From Salsipaludibacter sp963735045 (GTDB lineage Bacteria > Actinomycetota > Nitriliruptoria > Nitriliruptorales > Nitriliruptoraceae): a stretch of 64,000 bases of DNA. The position numbers were made by a program, and so were the translations under genes. Of the stretch, positions 16,829 through 25,182 are shown piece after piece; within the stretch, counting starts at the first letter, position 1, and each line of letters starts with the position of its first letter. The stretch lies in NCBI GenBank assembly GCA_963735045.1, contig CAVTIZ010000003.1:992001-1056000 (forward strand), in the 5' to 3' direction. The notes under the pieces are model-generated. The model was not told where the DNA came from. It was given only the letters and a program-made list of their open reading frames with translations, and did no database searches.

Positions 16829-16834
16829 TACCGT
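16829..16834 (+). promoter_or_regulatory. -10 element before the SCO1664-type gene
   Basis: TACCGT, 103 bases before the chosen GTG start at 16938. It overlaps an upstream in-frame GTG (16833), which argues against using that codon as the start. Confidence 0.35.
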
Positions 16835-16937
16835 GGAACGCGGTGACCGGCCGACGAGCCGACCGACCGCCCCCGCCACCGCCCACCCGACACCCGTGCG
16901 AAGAGGCGTCCCCACGGACGACGGACCCGGAGCCGCC

Positions 16938-17726
16938 GTGACCGGTGAGCTGGCCAGCCCCGACCGGCTGGCGGGCGCGCCGCTGGACGTGCTCGCCGCC
17001 TTCGCCAACGCCTCCAACACCACGCTGCTGGTCCAGCTCACGGACGCCACCGAACCGACCGCACTGGCCGACGGCGACACGATGGATCCCCTCGACCGGC
17101 ACGCGGCCAGGGACCTCGCCGTCTACAAGCCCGTCCGGGGCCAGCGGGCGCTGTGGGACTTCGACGCCACGACCCTGCCCGGCCGCGAGGTCGCCACCGC
17201 GATCGTGGACCGGCGTCTCGGCTTCGACCTGGTGCCCCCGACGGTGTGGCGTGACGAGGGTCCGCTGGGACCCGGCAGCCTCCAGGCCTACGTCCCCCAC
17301 GACGCCGAGGAGAACTGGTTCACGTGGGTGGCCGAGGATCGCCGTGACCCGGACGCCATGGCTCGCCTGGCCGTGCTCGACCTGGTGGTCAACAACACCG
17401 ACCGCAAGGGCGGCCACGTGCTGGTCGACGGTGACCGGATCTGGGCCATCGACCACGGCGTGACCTTCCACGTCGAGGACAAGCTGCGCACGGTGTGCTG
17501 GGAGCTGCAGGGCGAGCGCGTCCCGGCGCGACTGCGGGACCGGTGCCTCGCGCTGGGCTCGTGGCTGGCCGCCGGCGACCAGTCCGACCCCGACACGGCG
17601 TCCCTGTGGCGACACCTCACGCCCGACGAGGTCGAGGCCACGCGGCGACGGGCGCTCGCGGTCGCCACGCGGGACGCCTTCCCGGTCCTGGAGCACCGTG
17701 GGCAGCTGCCGTGGCCGTTGGTGTGA
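16938..17726 (+). CDS. SCO1664 family PI3/4-kinase-like protein
   Basis: A 262-residue protein of the SCO1664 family. The segment AVYKPVRGQRALWDF holds the Lys expected for ATP binding; LDLVVNNTDRKGGHVL and IWAIDHGVTFH correspond to the catalytic and metal-binding loops of the phosphatidylinositol-3/4-kinase-like fold. Substrate unknown. An earlier in-frame GTG at 16833 would add a Pro/Thr-rich 35 residues; the GTG at 16938 was chosen because GGAG lies 5 bases before it. Third member of the phosphatase-DUF3090-kinase trio. Confidence 0.82.
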   Translation: MTGELASPDRLAGAPLDVLAAFANASNTTLLVQLTDATEPTALADGDTMDPLDRHAARDLAVYKPVRGQRALWDFDATTLPGREVATAIVDRRLGFDLVPPTVWRDEGPLGPGSLQAYVPHDAEENWFTWVAEDRRDPDAMARLAVLDLVVNNTDRKGGHVLVDGDRIWAIDHGVTFHVEDKLRTVCWELQGERVPARLRDRCLALGSWLAAGDQSDPDTASLWRHLTPDEVEATRRRALAVATRDAFPVLEHRGQLPWPLV

Positions 17727-17789
17727 GTGTCGGCGACGGACCGGCACGCGCGGCCGTCGTGGCTCCACGGGACGGGCCCGGACGACAAC

Positions 17790-17795
17790 TACGAT
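17790..17795 (+). promoter_or_regulatory. -10 element for recO
   Basis: TACGAT, 33 bases before the GTG start of recO at 17829; the near-perfect AGGGAGG (17817-17823) lies between. Confidence 0.4.
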
Positions 17796-17828
17796 GACGA
17801 CGCGACCCGGCGTCACAGGGAGGTGGTC

Positions 17829-18566
17829 GTGGCCAACTACCGCGACCAGGGGATCGTCCTTCGCACCCACAAGCTGGGTGAGACCGACCGCATCCTGACC
17901 CTGTACACGCTGGGTCGCGGCAAGGTCCGAGCGGTGGCCAAGGGAGTCCGGCGGCCGGGCTCGCGGTTCGGTGGTCGCCTCGAGCCCTACGGCCACGTCG
18001 ACCTGCTGCTGTACGAGGGCCGGTCCCTGGACGTGGTGACCCAGGTCGAGCTGCTGGCCTCCCATGCCGCCGTGCGTGAGGACTGGGCCCGGTCGGCGGC
18101 AGCCTCCGTGCTGGTGGAACTGGTCGACGTCGTGGGCGTGGAGGGCGAGCGGGACAACCGGTTGTTCCTGTTGCTGCGGGCCGGGTTGCAGGCCCTGGAG
18201 GCCGGCCCCCCCGACACCGCCGTCTTCGTGGACGCCTTCCTGCTGCGGGTCGCGCGCACGGTCGGGTTCGCCGTCGAGCTCGCGCGGTGTGCCAGTTGCG
18301 GTCTGCCCGGTCCACATCCGTTCCTGTCGGTGGTCGCCGGTGGGACGCTGTGCGGGGACTGTGCGCCCCGGGGCACCCGGGCCGTGGCACCCGAGGTGGT
18401 CCAGCGGTTGGACGTGCTGGCCGGCGATGCCTGGAGCCCACTGGTCGCGCTGGACGACGACGACGCCGGCCGGGTCGCGGCCTCCTACGCCCGTGCCTTC
18501 GCCGAACACCACCTCGAGCGTCGCCTGAAGTCCTACCCGCTGACCGAGCGTCGGGCGATCGCATGA
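17829..18566 (+). CDS. recO: DNA repair protein RecO
   Basis: A 245-residue RecO. The N-terminal OB-fold reads RDQGIVLRTHKLGETDRI and VRAVAKGVRRPGSRFGG; the C-terminal part has the zinc site CASCG...LCGDC. RecO works with RecR and RecF to load RecA onto single-stranded gaps. Start is GTG at 17829, preceded by AGGGAGG at 5 bases; a longer upstream frame begins right after the previous gene but lacks family similarity. Stop overlaps the next start by ATGA. Confidence 0.93.
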   Translation: MANYRDQGIVLRTHKLGETDRILTLYTLGRGKVRAVAKGVRRPGSRFGGRLEPYGHVDLLLYEGRSLDVVTQVELLASHAAVREDWARSAAASVLVELVDVVGVEGERDNRLFLLLRAGLQALEAGPPDTAVFVDAFLLRVARTVGFAVELARCASCGLPGPHPFLSVVAGGTLCGDCAPRGTRAVAPEVVQRLDVLAGDAWSPLVALDDDDAGRVAASYARAFAEHHLERRLKSYPLTERRAIA

Positions 18567-19045
18567 CCTCCGGCGACGACGATCACGCGTGGCTCCGCCG
18601 AGCCGTCGAGCTCGCCCGGGCCGGCATGGACGCCCGCGAGGGCGGACCCTTCGGGGCCGTGGTGGTGGTCGACGGGGCCGCCGTGGGGGAGGGGTGGAAC
18701 CGCGTGACCTCGACCGCGGACCCCACCGCCCACGCCGAGATGGTCGCGCTGCGACGGGCGTGCGCGGCGGCGGACCACTTCGAACTCCCGGGAGCGGTCG
18801 TCTACGCCTCGGGCGAGCCCTGCCCGATGTGCTGGGCGGCCTGTCGCTGGGCGCGTGTGGCGCGCATCGTGTACGCCAACGATCGTGCGGCCGCCGCGGC
18901 GATCGGCTTCGACGACCAGTTCCTCTACGACGAACTGGCCCGCGGGGCCGACGGGCAGGCGGTGCCCCTGGAGCACCTCGAGCTGGACGAAGCCGGGTCG
19001 GTCTACGACGCCTGGGCCGCCGATCCCGACCTGACCCGGTACTGA
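18563..19045 (+). CDS. Nucleoside deaminase (guanine deaminase-like)
   Basis: A 160-residue zinc deaminase. His57 and Glu59 in TAHAEMVAL and Cys87, Cys90 in PCPMC form the catalytic zinc site of the cytidine/deoxycytidylate deaminase superfamily. The N-terminal GGPFGAVVVVDG and the C-terminal DDQFLYDELARG fit guanine deaminase (GuaD) better than the tRNA adenosine deaminase TadA. Translationally coupled to recO by a four-base overlap and 7 bases ahead of uppS. Confidence 0.85.
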   Translation: MTSGDDDHAWLRRAVELARAGMDAREGGPFGAVVVVDGAAVGEGWNRVTSTADPTAHAEMVALRRACAAADHFELPGAVVYASGEPCPMCWAACRWARVARIVYANDRAAAAAIGFDDQFLYDELARGADGQAVPLEHLELDEAGSVYDAWAADPDLTRY

Positions 19046-19052
19046 GCCGGCG

Positions 19053-19853
19053 ATGGCGGACCCCGACCTGCGCACCGCGGCCCCGGACGACACGTCTGCC
19101 GGACCAGCCCTGGTCCGTGAGCACGGCCTGGACCCCGCCCGCATCCCGGCCCACGTCGCGCTGATCATGGACGGCAACGGCCGCTGGGCCAACGCCCGGG
19201 GCCTGCGTCGAAACGCCGGGCACGAGGCGGGGGAGCAGGCGCTGTTCGACACGGTCACGGGGGCCGACCACCTCGGCATCAGCCACCTCACGGTCTACGC
19301 CTTCTCGACCGAGAACTGGCGGCGACCGCCCGACGAGGTCCGCTTCCTGCTGGGCTTCAACGAGTCCCTGCTGCTGCGGCGCGCGGACGAACTGGACGAG
19401 CGCAACGTCCGAGTGCGCTTCATCGGGGGGCGTGGCCGCCCGGTGCCCCGGCGCCTGGTGCGCAACATGGAGCGCACCGAGCACCAGACCGCCACCAACA
19501 CCGGGCTGCGGATGACCGTGGCCTTCAACTACGGCGCCCAGGCCGAGATCGCCGCGGCGGCCGCAGCGGCGGCGCAGGACCTGGCGGCGGGTCGGCTGGC
19601 CGAGGTGGACGAGGACGCGCTCGCCGCGCGGCTGCACGACCCGACCATGCCCCCGGTGGACCTGCTGGTGCGCACCTCGGGCGAGCAGCGCATCTCGAAC
19701 TTCCTGCTGTGGCAGGCCGCGTACGCCGAGCTGGTGTTCAGCGAGGTGATGTGGCCCGACTTCGACCGCCACCACCTGGCCGAGGCGATCGCGACCTACC
19801 AGGGGCGCGATCGTCGCTTCGGTGGTGCCGTGGACCACGTCGACGACGCCTGA
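19053..19853 (+). CDS. uppS: Polyprenyl diphosphate synthase (UppS)
   Basis: A 266-residue cis-prenyltransferase. LIMDGNGRW holds the catalytic Asp and Gly-Asn-Gly motif, YAFSTENWRRP is the second block, and VDLLVRTSGEQRISNFLLWQ with FSEVMWPDF the C-terminal blocks. It makes the long-chain polyprenyl diphosphate carrier for peptidoglycan and arabinogalactan-like polymers. The recO-deaminase-uppS arrangement resembles the usual actinobacterial recO-uppS neighbourhood. Confidence 0.93.
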   Translation: MADPDLRTAAPDDTSAGPALVREHGLDPARIPAHVALIMDGNGRWANARGLRRNAGHEAGEQALFDTVTGADHLGISHLTVYAFSTENWRRPPDEVRFLLGFNESLLLRRADELDERNVRVRFIGGRGRPVPRRLVRNMERTEHQTATNTGLRMTVAFNYGAQAEIAAAAAAAAQDLAAGRLAEVDEDALAARLHDPTMPPVDLLVRTSGEQRISNFLLWQAAYAELVFSEVMWPDFDRHHLAEAIATYQGRDRRFGGAVDHVDDA

Positions 19854-19871
19854 GCGGCCGCGTCGACCGGG

Positions 19872-20730
19872 TCACAGGCCCCGTGGGTGCCACACCGTCT
19901 TGGCCTCGGTCAGCGCCAGCATCTCCGACGGGGTCGGGTCGGTCGACCAGTCGGTGTCCGTCGGCCGCAGGACCCGCTTGAGGTTGTCGGCGGCCGCGGC
20001 CTCGAGCTCGGCCCAGTCGCCACCGGCCCCGGCCAGGTCGATGGCGTTGACGTCCATGTGGCGACGCCAGTACCGGACCGAGCTCGTCGGCGAAGCCGGT
20101 CAGCAGGTTGACGACCCCACCCGGCACGTCGGAGGTGGCCAGCACCTCGGCCAGCGTGATCGCCACCGTCGGGGAGTCGGACGCGGCCACCACCACGCAG
20201 GTGTTGCCGGTCACGATCGTGCGCGCCACGACGCTCACCAGGCCCAGCAGCGGGGCGCCGGCCGGTGCCAGCACCCCGACGACGCCGGTCGGTTCGGGCA
20301 GGGTGAAGTCGAAGTAGGGGCCTGCCACCGGGTTCGCGCTGCCGTCCACGGCCGCGAGCTTGTCCGACCAGCCGGCGACGTGCACCCACCGGTCGATGGC
20401 GGCGTCGACCTCGGCCCGGGCGTCGGCGAGTCCGGCACCGGTCGCGAAGCGCACCTCCTCGACGAACTGGTCGCGACGTCCCTCGAGCATCTCTGCGGCG
20501 CGGTAGAGGATCTGGCCCCGGTTGTAGGCGGTCGCCGCCGCCCACGACGACGAGGCCGCCCGTGCGGCGACCACGGCGTCGCGCGTGTCCTTGCGGGATG
20601 CCTGCGAGACGTTGACCGGATCCCCCGAGCCGGTCGCGGCCGCCACCTCCCAGGTCCGTCCGGACTCCGAGCGCGGGAAGCCACCGCCGATCCACAGCTT
20701 GTAGGTCTTGCGCACGTCGAGCCGTGCCAT
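19872..20730 (-). pseudogene. Short aldehyde dehydrogenase family protein, frameshifted
   Basis: The frame from ATG 20730 reads as the N-terminal, NAD-binding half of an aldehyde dehydrogenase (FVEEVRFATG, PTGVVGVLAPAGAPL, GGVVNLLTGFADELGPVLAS). Near 20060-20061 it leaves the frame, and the other frame picks up at MDVNAIDLAGAGGD and runs to a stop at 19872. Removing one G of the GG at 20060-20061 gives LASHMDVNAIDLAG without a break. The joined protein, about 285 residues, would lack the catalytic-Cys domain. Such short aldehyde dehydrogenase homologues often follow a full-length one next to deoC in Actinobacteria. The shift may be real or an assembly error. Confidence 0.75.
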
Positions 20731-20841
20731 CGCGGTGTCCTTGCTCGCCGTGTGGGCACCCGGACGCGGTGTGGTCGGGGACCGTGCTCACTGGCGGTGG
20801 GGGTCGGGTGGGGTCGTGGGACGGGACTGGGGGTCGGCAGG

Positions 20842-22320
20842 TCAGGCGGCCCGGAGGTAGGCGGCCAGGCCGTGGCGGCCGCCCTCGCGGCCGTAGCCCG
20901 ACTCCTTGTAGCCGCCGAACGGGGAGGTCGGGTCGAAGCGGTTGAAGGTGTTGGCCCACACCACCCCGGCGCGCAGCCGTCCGGCCATCTCCAGGATCCG
21001 CGAACCCTTCTCGGTCCACACGCCGGCGGACAGGCCGTAGGGGGTGTTGTTGGCCTTGGCCACGGCCTCGTCGGGGGTGCGGAAGGTCAGCACGCTCAGC
21101 ACCGGGCCGAAGATCTCGTCGGTGGCGATCGTGTGGCTCTGCTCGACGCCGGTGAAGACCGTCGGTCGGAACCAGAACCCGTTGGTGGGCAGGGCGCAGT
21201 CCGGCTCCCATCGGGTGGCGCCCTGGGCCTCGCCCTGGGCCACCATCCCCCGGATCCGTTCGAGCTGCTCGGCGGAGTTGATCGCGCCGATGTCGGTGTT
21301 CTTGTCGAGGGGGTCGCCCAGGCGCAACGTCCCCAGCCGATCGGTCAGGAGCTGGACCACCTCGTCGTGCACGTTCTCCTGGACCAGCAGCCGTGACCCG
21401 GCGCAACAGACATGGCCCTGGTTGAAGAAGATCCCGTTGACGATCCCCTCCACGGCCTGGTCCATCGCGGCGTCGTCGAACACGATGTTGGCGGCCTTGC
21501 CCCCGAGTTCGAGGGTCACGCGCTTGTCACTGCCGGCGACCTGGCGGGCGATGGCCTTGCCCACCGCCGTCGAGCCGGTGAACGCGACCTTGTCCACGTC
21601 GTCGTGGCCGACCAGGTGCGCACCGGTCTCGCCGGCCCCGGTGACGATGTTGACCACGCCCGGTGGCAGGTCGGCCTGCTGGCACACCTCGGCGAACAGC
21701 AGGGCGGTCAGCGGCGTGGTCTCGGCGGGCTTGAGCACCACCGTGTTGCCGCAGGCAAGGGCCGGGGCCACCTTCCAGGCCAACATCAGCAGGGGGAAGT
21801 TCCACGGGATCACCTGGCCGGCCACGCCCAGCGGCCGTGGTCCCGGTCCGAGCCCGGCCCAGTCCAGCTTGTCGGCCCAGCCGGCGTGGTAGAAGAAGTG
21901 CGCCGCGGCCGTGGGCACGTCGACGTCACGCGACTCCCGGATCGGTTTGCCGTTGTCCAACGACTCCAGCACGGCGAACTCCCGGGCGCGTTCCTGCATG
22001 ATCCGGGCGATCCGGTACAGGTAGCCGCCACGTGTCGCCGGGGTCAGTCGCGACCACGACGTGAACGCGGTCCGGGCGGCCGCCACGGCGGCGTCGACGT
22101 CAGCCGGGCCGGCCACGGTGTAGCTGGCCAGGCGTTGCTCGGTGGCCGGGTCGAGCGTGTCGGTGGTGGACCCGTCACGCGTGGCCACCCACTCGCCGCC
22201 GATGAACAGGTCGTGGTCGTCGGCGATCGACACCACGTCGCTGGCCTGGGGGGCGGGCGCGTAGTCCCACGTCGGCGTCACCAGGTCGGTCACGGCGGTC
22301 GCGGTCACGGGCTGGGCCAT
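20842..22320 (-). CDS. Aldehyde dehydrogenase
   Basis: A 492-residue NAD(P)-dependent aldehyde dehydrogenase, full length. Glu271 (LELGGKAA) is the general base and Cys305 (QGHVCCAGSR) the nucleophile; IPWNFPLLML and FTGSTAVGK are cofactor-binding blocks. It follows deoC and a membrane protein on the minus strand, so it may oxidise the acetaldehyde or glyceraldehyde 3-phosphate released by DeoC; the substrate is inferred only from position. Start at 22320 was chosen over an upstream extension with no family similarity. A 111-base gap separates it from the short homologue. Confidence 0.92.
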   Translation of the reverse strand: MAQPVTATAVTDLVTPTWDYAPAPQASDVVSIADDHDLFIGGEWVATRDGSTTDTLDPATEQRLASYTVAGPADVDAAVAAARTAFTSWSRLTPATRGGYLYRIARIMQERAREFAVLESLDNGKPIRESRDVDVPTAAAHFFYHAGWADKLDWAGLGPGPRPLGVAGQVIPWNFPLLMLAWKVAPALACGNTVVLKPAETTPLTALLFAEVCQQADLPPGVVNIVTGAGETGAHLVGHDDVDKVAFTGSTAVGKAIARQVAGSDKRVTLELGGKAANIVFDDAAMDQAVEGIVNGIFFNQGHVCCAGSRLLVQENVHDEVVQLLTDRLGTLRLGDPLDKNTDIGAINSAEQLERIRGMVAQGEAQGATRWEPDCALPTNGFWFRPTVFTGVEQSHTIATDEIFGPVLSVLTFRTPDEAVAKANNTPYGLSAGVWTEKGSRILEMAGRLRAGVVWANTFNRFDPTSPFGGYKESGYGREGGRHGLAAYLRAA

Positions 22321-22384
22321 GGCATCGCCTCGGCGTCGGGTCGAACAGGGGATCGGATCGGTCATCGTAGGCCTCGGAGGACCG

Positions 22385-22924
22385 TCAGGCCCGTGCGAGT
22401 GCGACCAGCAGGAGCGCAACGGCGACCAGCGAGCCGGCGGCCGCCACCAGGCTCGGCGACCAGCCGCCGAGCATGTGGCGCCCACGCCGCGACAGGGCCA
22501 GTGCGGCCCCCAGACCGATCACCGGGACGGTCGCGAGTGCCACGGTCGTGCCACGGACGCCCACGGACGTCATGGACGTGGTCATGGCCACCACGACCGG
22601 CAGCGAGATCACGATCAGCGCCAGGGCGCCCAGCGGCACGGCGTGGGGTCCGTCCGGGTGCGTGCTGATCCTGGCGACCGCCCCGATGCCGGACACCGCG
22701 ACGCCGCCCGCGACCAGCCACCGGGGGCCTGTGGGAAGCAGGGCGAGCACCTGCCATGCCGCGACGGGCGCGGCGATCAGGGTCGCCAGGGCCATGGCTC
22801 CGGCCAGGGGGGTGTCGGGCTCGCCATCGCCGCCAGCCAGCCCCCACGCCACCAATCCGGCCGTGACGACGTTGAGCATCGCCAGGACCGCGGCAACGCC
22901 GGCGGTCAGGGCGATCACGTCCAC
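22385..22924 (-). CDS. Hypothetical multi-pass membrane protein
   Basis: A 179-residue protein made of about six hydrophobic segments (for example residues 3-30, 41-64, 68-85, 97-117, 127-146 and 158-178) with short loops; no conserved catalytic residues or known family were recognised. It starts with GTG, 8 bases after the deoC stop, and ends 64 bases before the aldehyde dehydrogenase, so it belongs to the deoC operon. A transport role for a deoxyribose-related compound would be a guess. Confidence 0.65.
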   Translation of the reverse strand: MDVIALTAGVAAVLAMLNVVTAGLVAWGLAGGDGEPDTPLAGAMALATLIAAPVAAWQVLALLPTGPRWLVAGGVAVSGIGAVARISTHPDGPHAVPLGALALIVISLPVVVAMTTSMTSVGVRGTTVALATVPVIGLGAALALSRRGRHMLGGWSPSLVAAAGSLVAVALLLVALARA

Positions 22925-22932
22925 GTGTCGTG

Positions 22933-23895
22933 TCAGGCGATCGGGACGTAGTTGCGGGAGTGGTAGCGACCGGTGCGCTGGCTGGTGCGCTGGAGCAACA
23001 GGTCGTCCAGCAGGCTCGACGCCCCGAAGCGGAACAGGTCCGGGGTCAGCCAGGCGGGGCCCGCGACCTCCTGGACCAGCACGAGGTAGCGCAGGGCGTC
23101 CTTGCTGGTGCGGATCCCCCCGGCGGCCTTGACCCCTCGGACCTCGCCGGTCAGGCGTTCGAAGTCCCGCACGGCCTGGAGCATGACGGTGGTGACGGGA
23201 CGCGTCGCGGCGGGCGAGACCTTCCCGGTGGAGGTCTTGATCACGTCGCCGCCGGCCGCCAGCGCCAGCCACGACGCCCGTCGGACGTTGTCGTAGGTGG
23301 CCAGCTCACCGGTCTCCAGGATGACCTTGAGCTTGGCGTCGCCGCAGGCCTGCCGGGTGGCCACGATCTCGTCGAACACCTGCTCGTAGCGACCCGCCAG
23401 GAAGGCCCCACGGTCGATCACCATGTCGACCTCGGTGGCGCCGGCCTCCACCGCGAGGCGGGTGTCGGCCAGCTTGACGTCCAACGAGGAGCGACCCGAC
23501 GGGAACGCGGTCGCCACCGATGCGACCCCCACGCCGCTGGTGCCCAGGGCCTCCACCGCGGTCGCGACGAGATCCGGGTAGACGCAGATGGCGGCCACCG
23601 ACGGGCAGTCGTCGTCGGTCGGGTCGGGGTGGATGCCCTTGGCGCACAGGGCTCGGACCTTGCCCGGCGTGTCCTGGCCCTCCAGGGTGGTCAGGTCGAC
23701 CATGGCGATGGCCAGGTCGATGCCGACGAGCTTGGCGTCCTTCTTGATCGACCGGGTCGCGAGGCTGGCGACGCGAGCCTCCAGCCCGACCGCGTCGACC
23801 CCACGCAGCCCGTGCAGGAACGACCGCAGGGCCGCCTCCGACGAGGTCGCGTCGACCAGTTCGTGCGGGGCGTTGGGTGAGGGCGAGACCGACAT
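22933..23895 (-). CDS. deoC: Deoxyribose-phosphate aldolase
   Basis: A 320-residue class I aldolase. The Schiff-base Lys is in DVIKTSTGK, and VKAAGGIRT gives the second conserved Lys. It splits 2-deoxyribose 5-phosphate into acetaldehyde and glyceraldehyde 3-phosphate. At 320 residues it belongs to the longer DeoC group; the N-terminal 60 residues (FLHGLRGVDAVGLEARVASL) are absent from the 220-residue bacterial type. First gene of an operon with a membrane protein and two aldehyde dehydrogenase genes. Confidence 0.93.
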   Translation of the reverse strand: MSVSPSPNAPHELVDATSSEAALRSFLHGLRGVDAVGLEARVASLATRSIKKDAKLVGIDLAIAMVDLTTLEGQDTPGKVRALCAKGIHPDPTDDDCPSVAAICVYPDLVATAVEALGTSGVGVASVATAFPSGRSSLDVKLADTRLAVEAGATEVDMVIDRGAFLAGRYEQVFDEIVATRQACGDAKLKVILETGELATYDNVRRASWLALAAGGDVIKTSTGKVSPAATRPVTTVMLQAVRDFERLTGEVRGVKAAGGIRTSKDALRYLVLVQEVAGPAWLTPDLFRFGASSLLDDLLLQRTSQRTGRYHSRNYVPIA

Positions 23896-23929
23896 CGGTG
23901 GTCCTGGCTGGGTGGCGGCGGGCGGGCCC

Positions 23930-23935
23930 ATCCTA
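23930..23935 (-). promoter_or_regulatory. -10 element for the deoC operon
   Basis: TAGGAT on the minus strand, 34 bases before the deoC ATG at 23895. Confidence 0.45.
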
Positions 23936-24029
23936 CGTCGAGCCGGGATGCGTGGCCCCGGTCGTGGGGACGACCGTGGGTGCGACCCGTCCGGGACGAC
24001 CAGTCGGCGGCCGGCGGTCGTGCAGGCCG

Positions 24030-24035
24030 TACCGT
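24030..24035 (+). promoter_or_regulatory. -10 element for the DUF1475-like/dedA pair
   Basis: TACCGT, 29 bases before the GTG at 24065; AGGAG (24055-24059) follows. Confidence 0.45.
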
Positions 24036-24064
24036 GGCTGATTCCCGAAGGGCCAGGAGTACTC

Positions 24065-24400
24065 GTGAGCACCGTCCGCATCGTCGCCGTCGCCGCTGCC
24101 GTCGCGATGGCCGCCACGATCGTGTGGGGGTTCGCCGCCGGTGACTTCGCCGCCGACGGGGCAGCCCTGCTGGACCTGGTGTGGGGGCGCGTGACGATGA
24201 TCGACCTGTACCTGGCCTTCGGGGCGGTGTGGGCCTGGATCGCCTGGCGGGAGGGCACCGTCGGCGCGGCGGTGCTGTGGGCCGTCCTCGTGGCCGGGTT
24301 GGGGTCCCTGGCGATCTGGGGCTACGTGGCCTGGCGCGCATGGGGGTCCACCGACGTGCCGCACCTGCTGCTCGGGCGCCACGCCGGGGTGTCGTCCTGA
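24065..24400 (+). CDS. Small membrane protein, DUF1475-like
   Basis: A 111-residue protein with three hydrophobic helices (about residues 3-22, 40-60 and 66-92). The polar/aromatic block MIDLYLAFGAVWAWIAWREG resembles the DUF1475 family of uncharacterised membrane proteins. GTG start with AGGAG 5 bases upstream. Its end overlaps the likely start region of dedA, which suggests coupled translation. Confidence 0.6.
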   Translation: MSTVRIVAVAAAVAMAATIVWGFAAGDFAADGAALLDLVWGRVTMIDLYLAFGAVWAWIAWREGTVGAAVLWAVLVAGLGSLAIWGYVAWRAWGSTDVPHLLLGRHAGVSS

Positions 24401-25053
24401 TCCCCGGCCTGCTGGCGTTCGCCCAGGACGCCCAGCAGGAACTGCCCGGCCTGTCCGGCTGGGTGGCCAGCGTGATCGAGTCGCTGGGGGAGGTGGGGGT
24501 CTTCTTCCTGGTCGCCCTGGAGAACCTGTTCCCGCCGATCCCGTCGGAGGTCGTGCTGCCGTTCGCCGGCTTCCTCGCCAACCAGGACCGGTTGTCGCTG
24601 GTGGGCGCGATCGTGGCGGCGACCCTGGGCGCGGCCGCCGGGGCCCAGGTGCTGTACGAACTCGGGCGACGCCTGGGGGTGGAGCGGCTGCAGTCGATCG
24701 CGGGCCGCATCCCGTTGGTCGAGCCCGGCGACCTCGACCGGGGGGTCGACTGGTTCGACGAGCACGGGCAGGGCGCGGTGTTCTCGGGCCGGCTCCTGCC
24801 CGGCATCCGCAGCCTGGTCTCGGTGCCCGCCGGTGCCCGCGAGATGGGCCGGATCCGCTTCCTGGTCCTGACCCTGGCGGGCAGTGCGATCTGGAACGCC
24901 GCCCTGGTCATGGGTGGGTACGCGCTGGGGTCCAGCTGGCAGCGCGCCCAGTCGATCGCCTCGTGGGTCAACGTCGCGCTGGTGGTCGCGATGGTCGCCG
25001 TCGTGGCGCGGTGGGCCTGGTCGAAGTGGCGTCTGCGCCGCGACGACACCTGA
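24340..25053 (+). CDS. DedA family membrane protein
   Basis: A DedA/SNARE-associated family protein of up to 237 residues. VALENLFPPIPSEVVLPFAGF is the re-entrant signature, and SGRLLPGIRSLVSVPAGAREM is the second conserved motif with the key Arg and Gly. DedA proteins are linked to membrane lipid carrier flipping and envelope integrity. The start is uncertain: the nearest ATG in frame is at 24340, 61 bases inside the preceding gene and followed by an Arg/Ala-rich stretch; a CTG at 24397 overlapping that gene's TGA would give a more usual length. No ATG, GTG or TTG lies between. Confidence 0.85.
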   Translation: MGVHRRAAPAARAPRRGVVLIPGLLAFAQDAQQELPGLSGWVASVIESLGEVGVFFLVALENLFPPIPSEVVLPFAGFLANQDRLSLVGAIVAATLGAAAGAQVLYELGRRLGVERLQSIAGRIPLVEPGDLDRGVDWFDEHGQGAVFSGRLLPGIRSLVSVPAGAREMGRIRFLVLTLAGSAIWNAALVMGGYALGSSWQRAQSIASWVNVALVVAMVAVVARWAWSKWRLRRDDT

Positions 25054-25115
25054 CACCGGTCCGGCCACCGTCGGTCGGCGGGACCGGCCCACCGCGAGAC
25101 CCGACGGTCCTCGGG

Positions 25116-25134
25116 TAAGGTTGGCCTCACCTCA
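25116..25134. promoter_or_regulatory. IdeR/DtxR-like iron box overlapping a -10 element
   Basis: TAAGGTTGGCCTCACCTCA matches the iron-box consensus TTAGGTTAGSCTAACCTAA at 15 of 19 positions (counting S as C). Its first six bases, TAAGGT, also fit the local TAnnnT -10 pattern. It lies 48 bases before the iron permease start, so Fe-loaded IdeR would block transcription when iron is plentiful. The repressor gene is not in the window. Confidence 0.6.
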
Positions 25135-25182
25135 CTTCATCGGGCGGCGGCTCGGTGGCATCGTCGGACGAGGAGTCCCGTC

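Noticed and set aside
16635..19838. A 3.2-kb minus-strand open frame opposite DUF3090 to uppS
   Set aside because: Shadow of five recognised plus-strand genes; composition typical of antisense frames at high GC.
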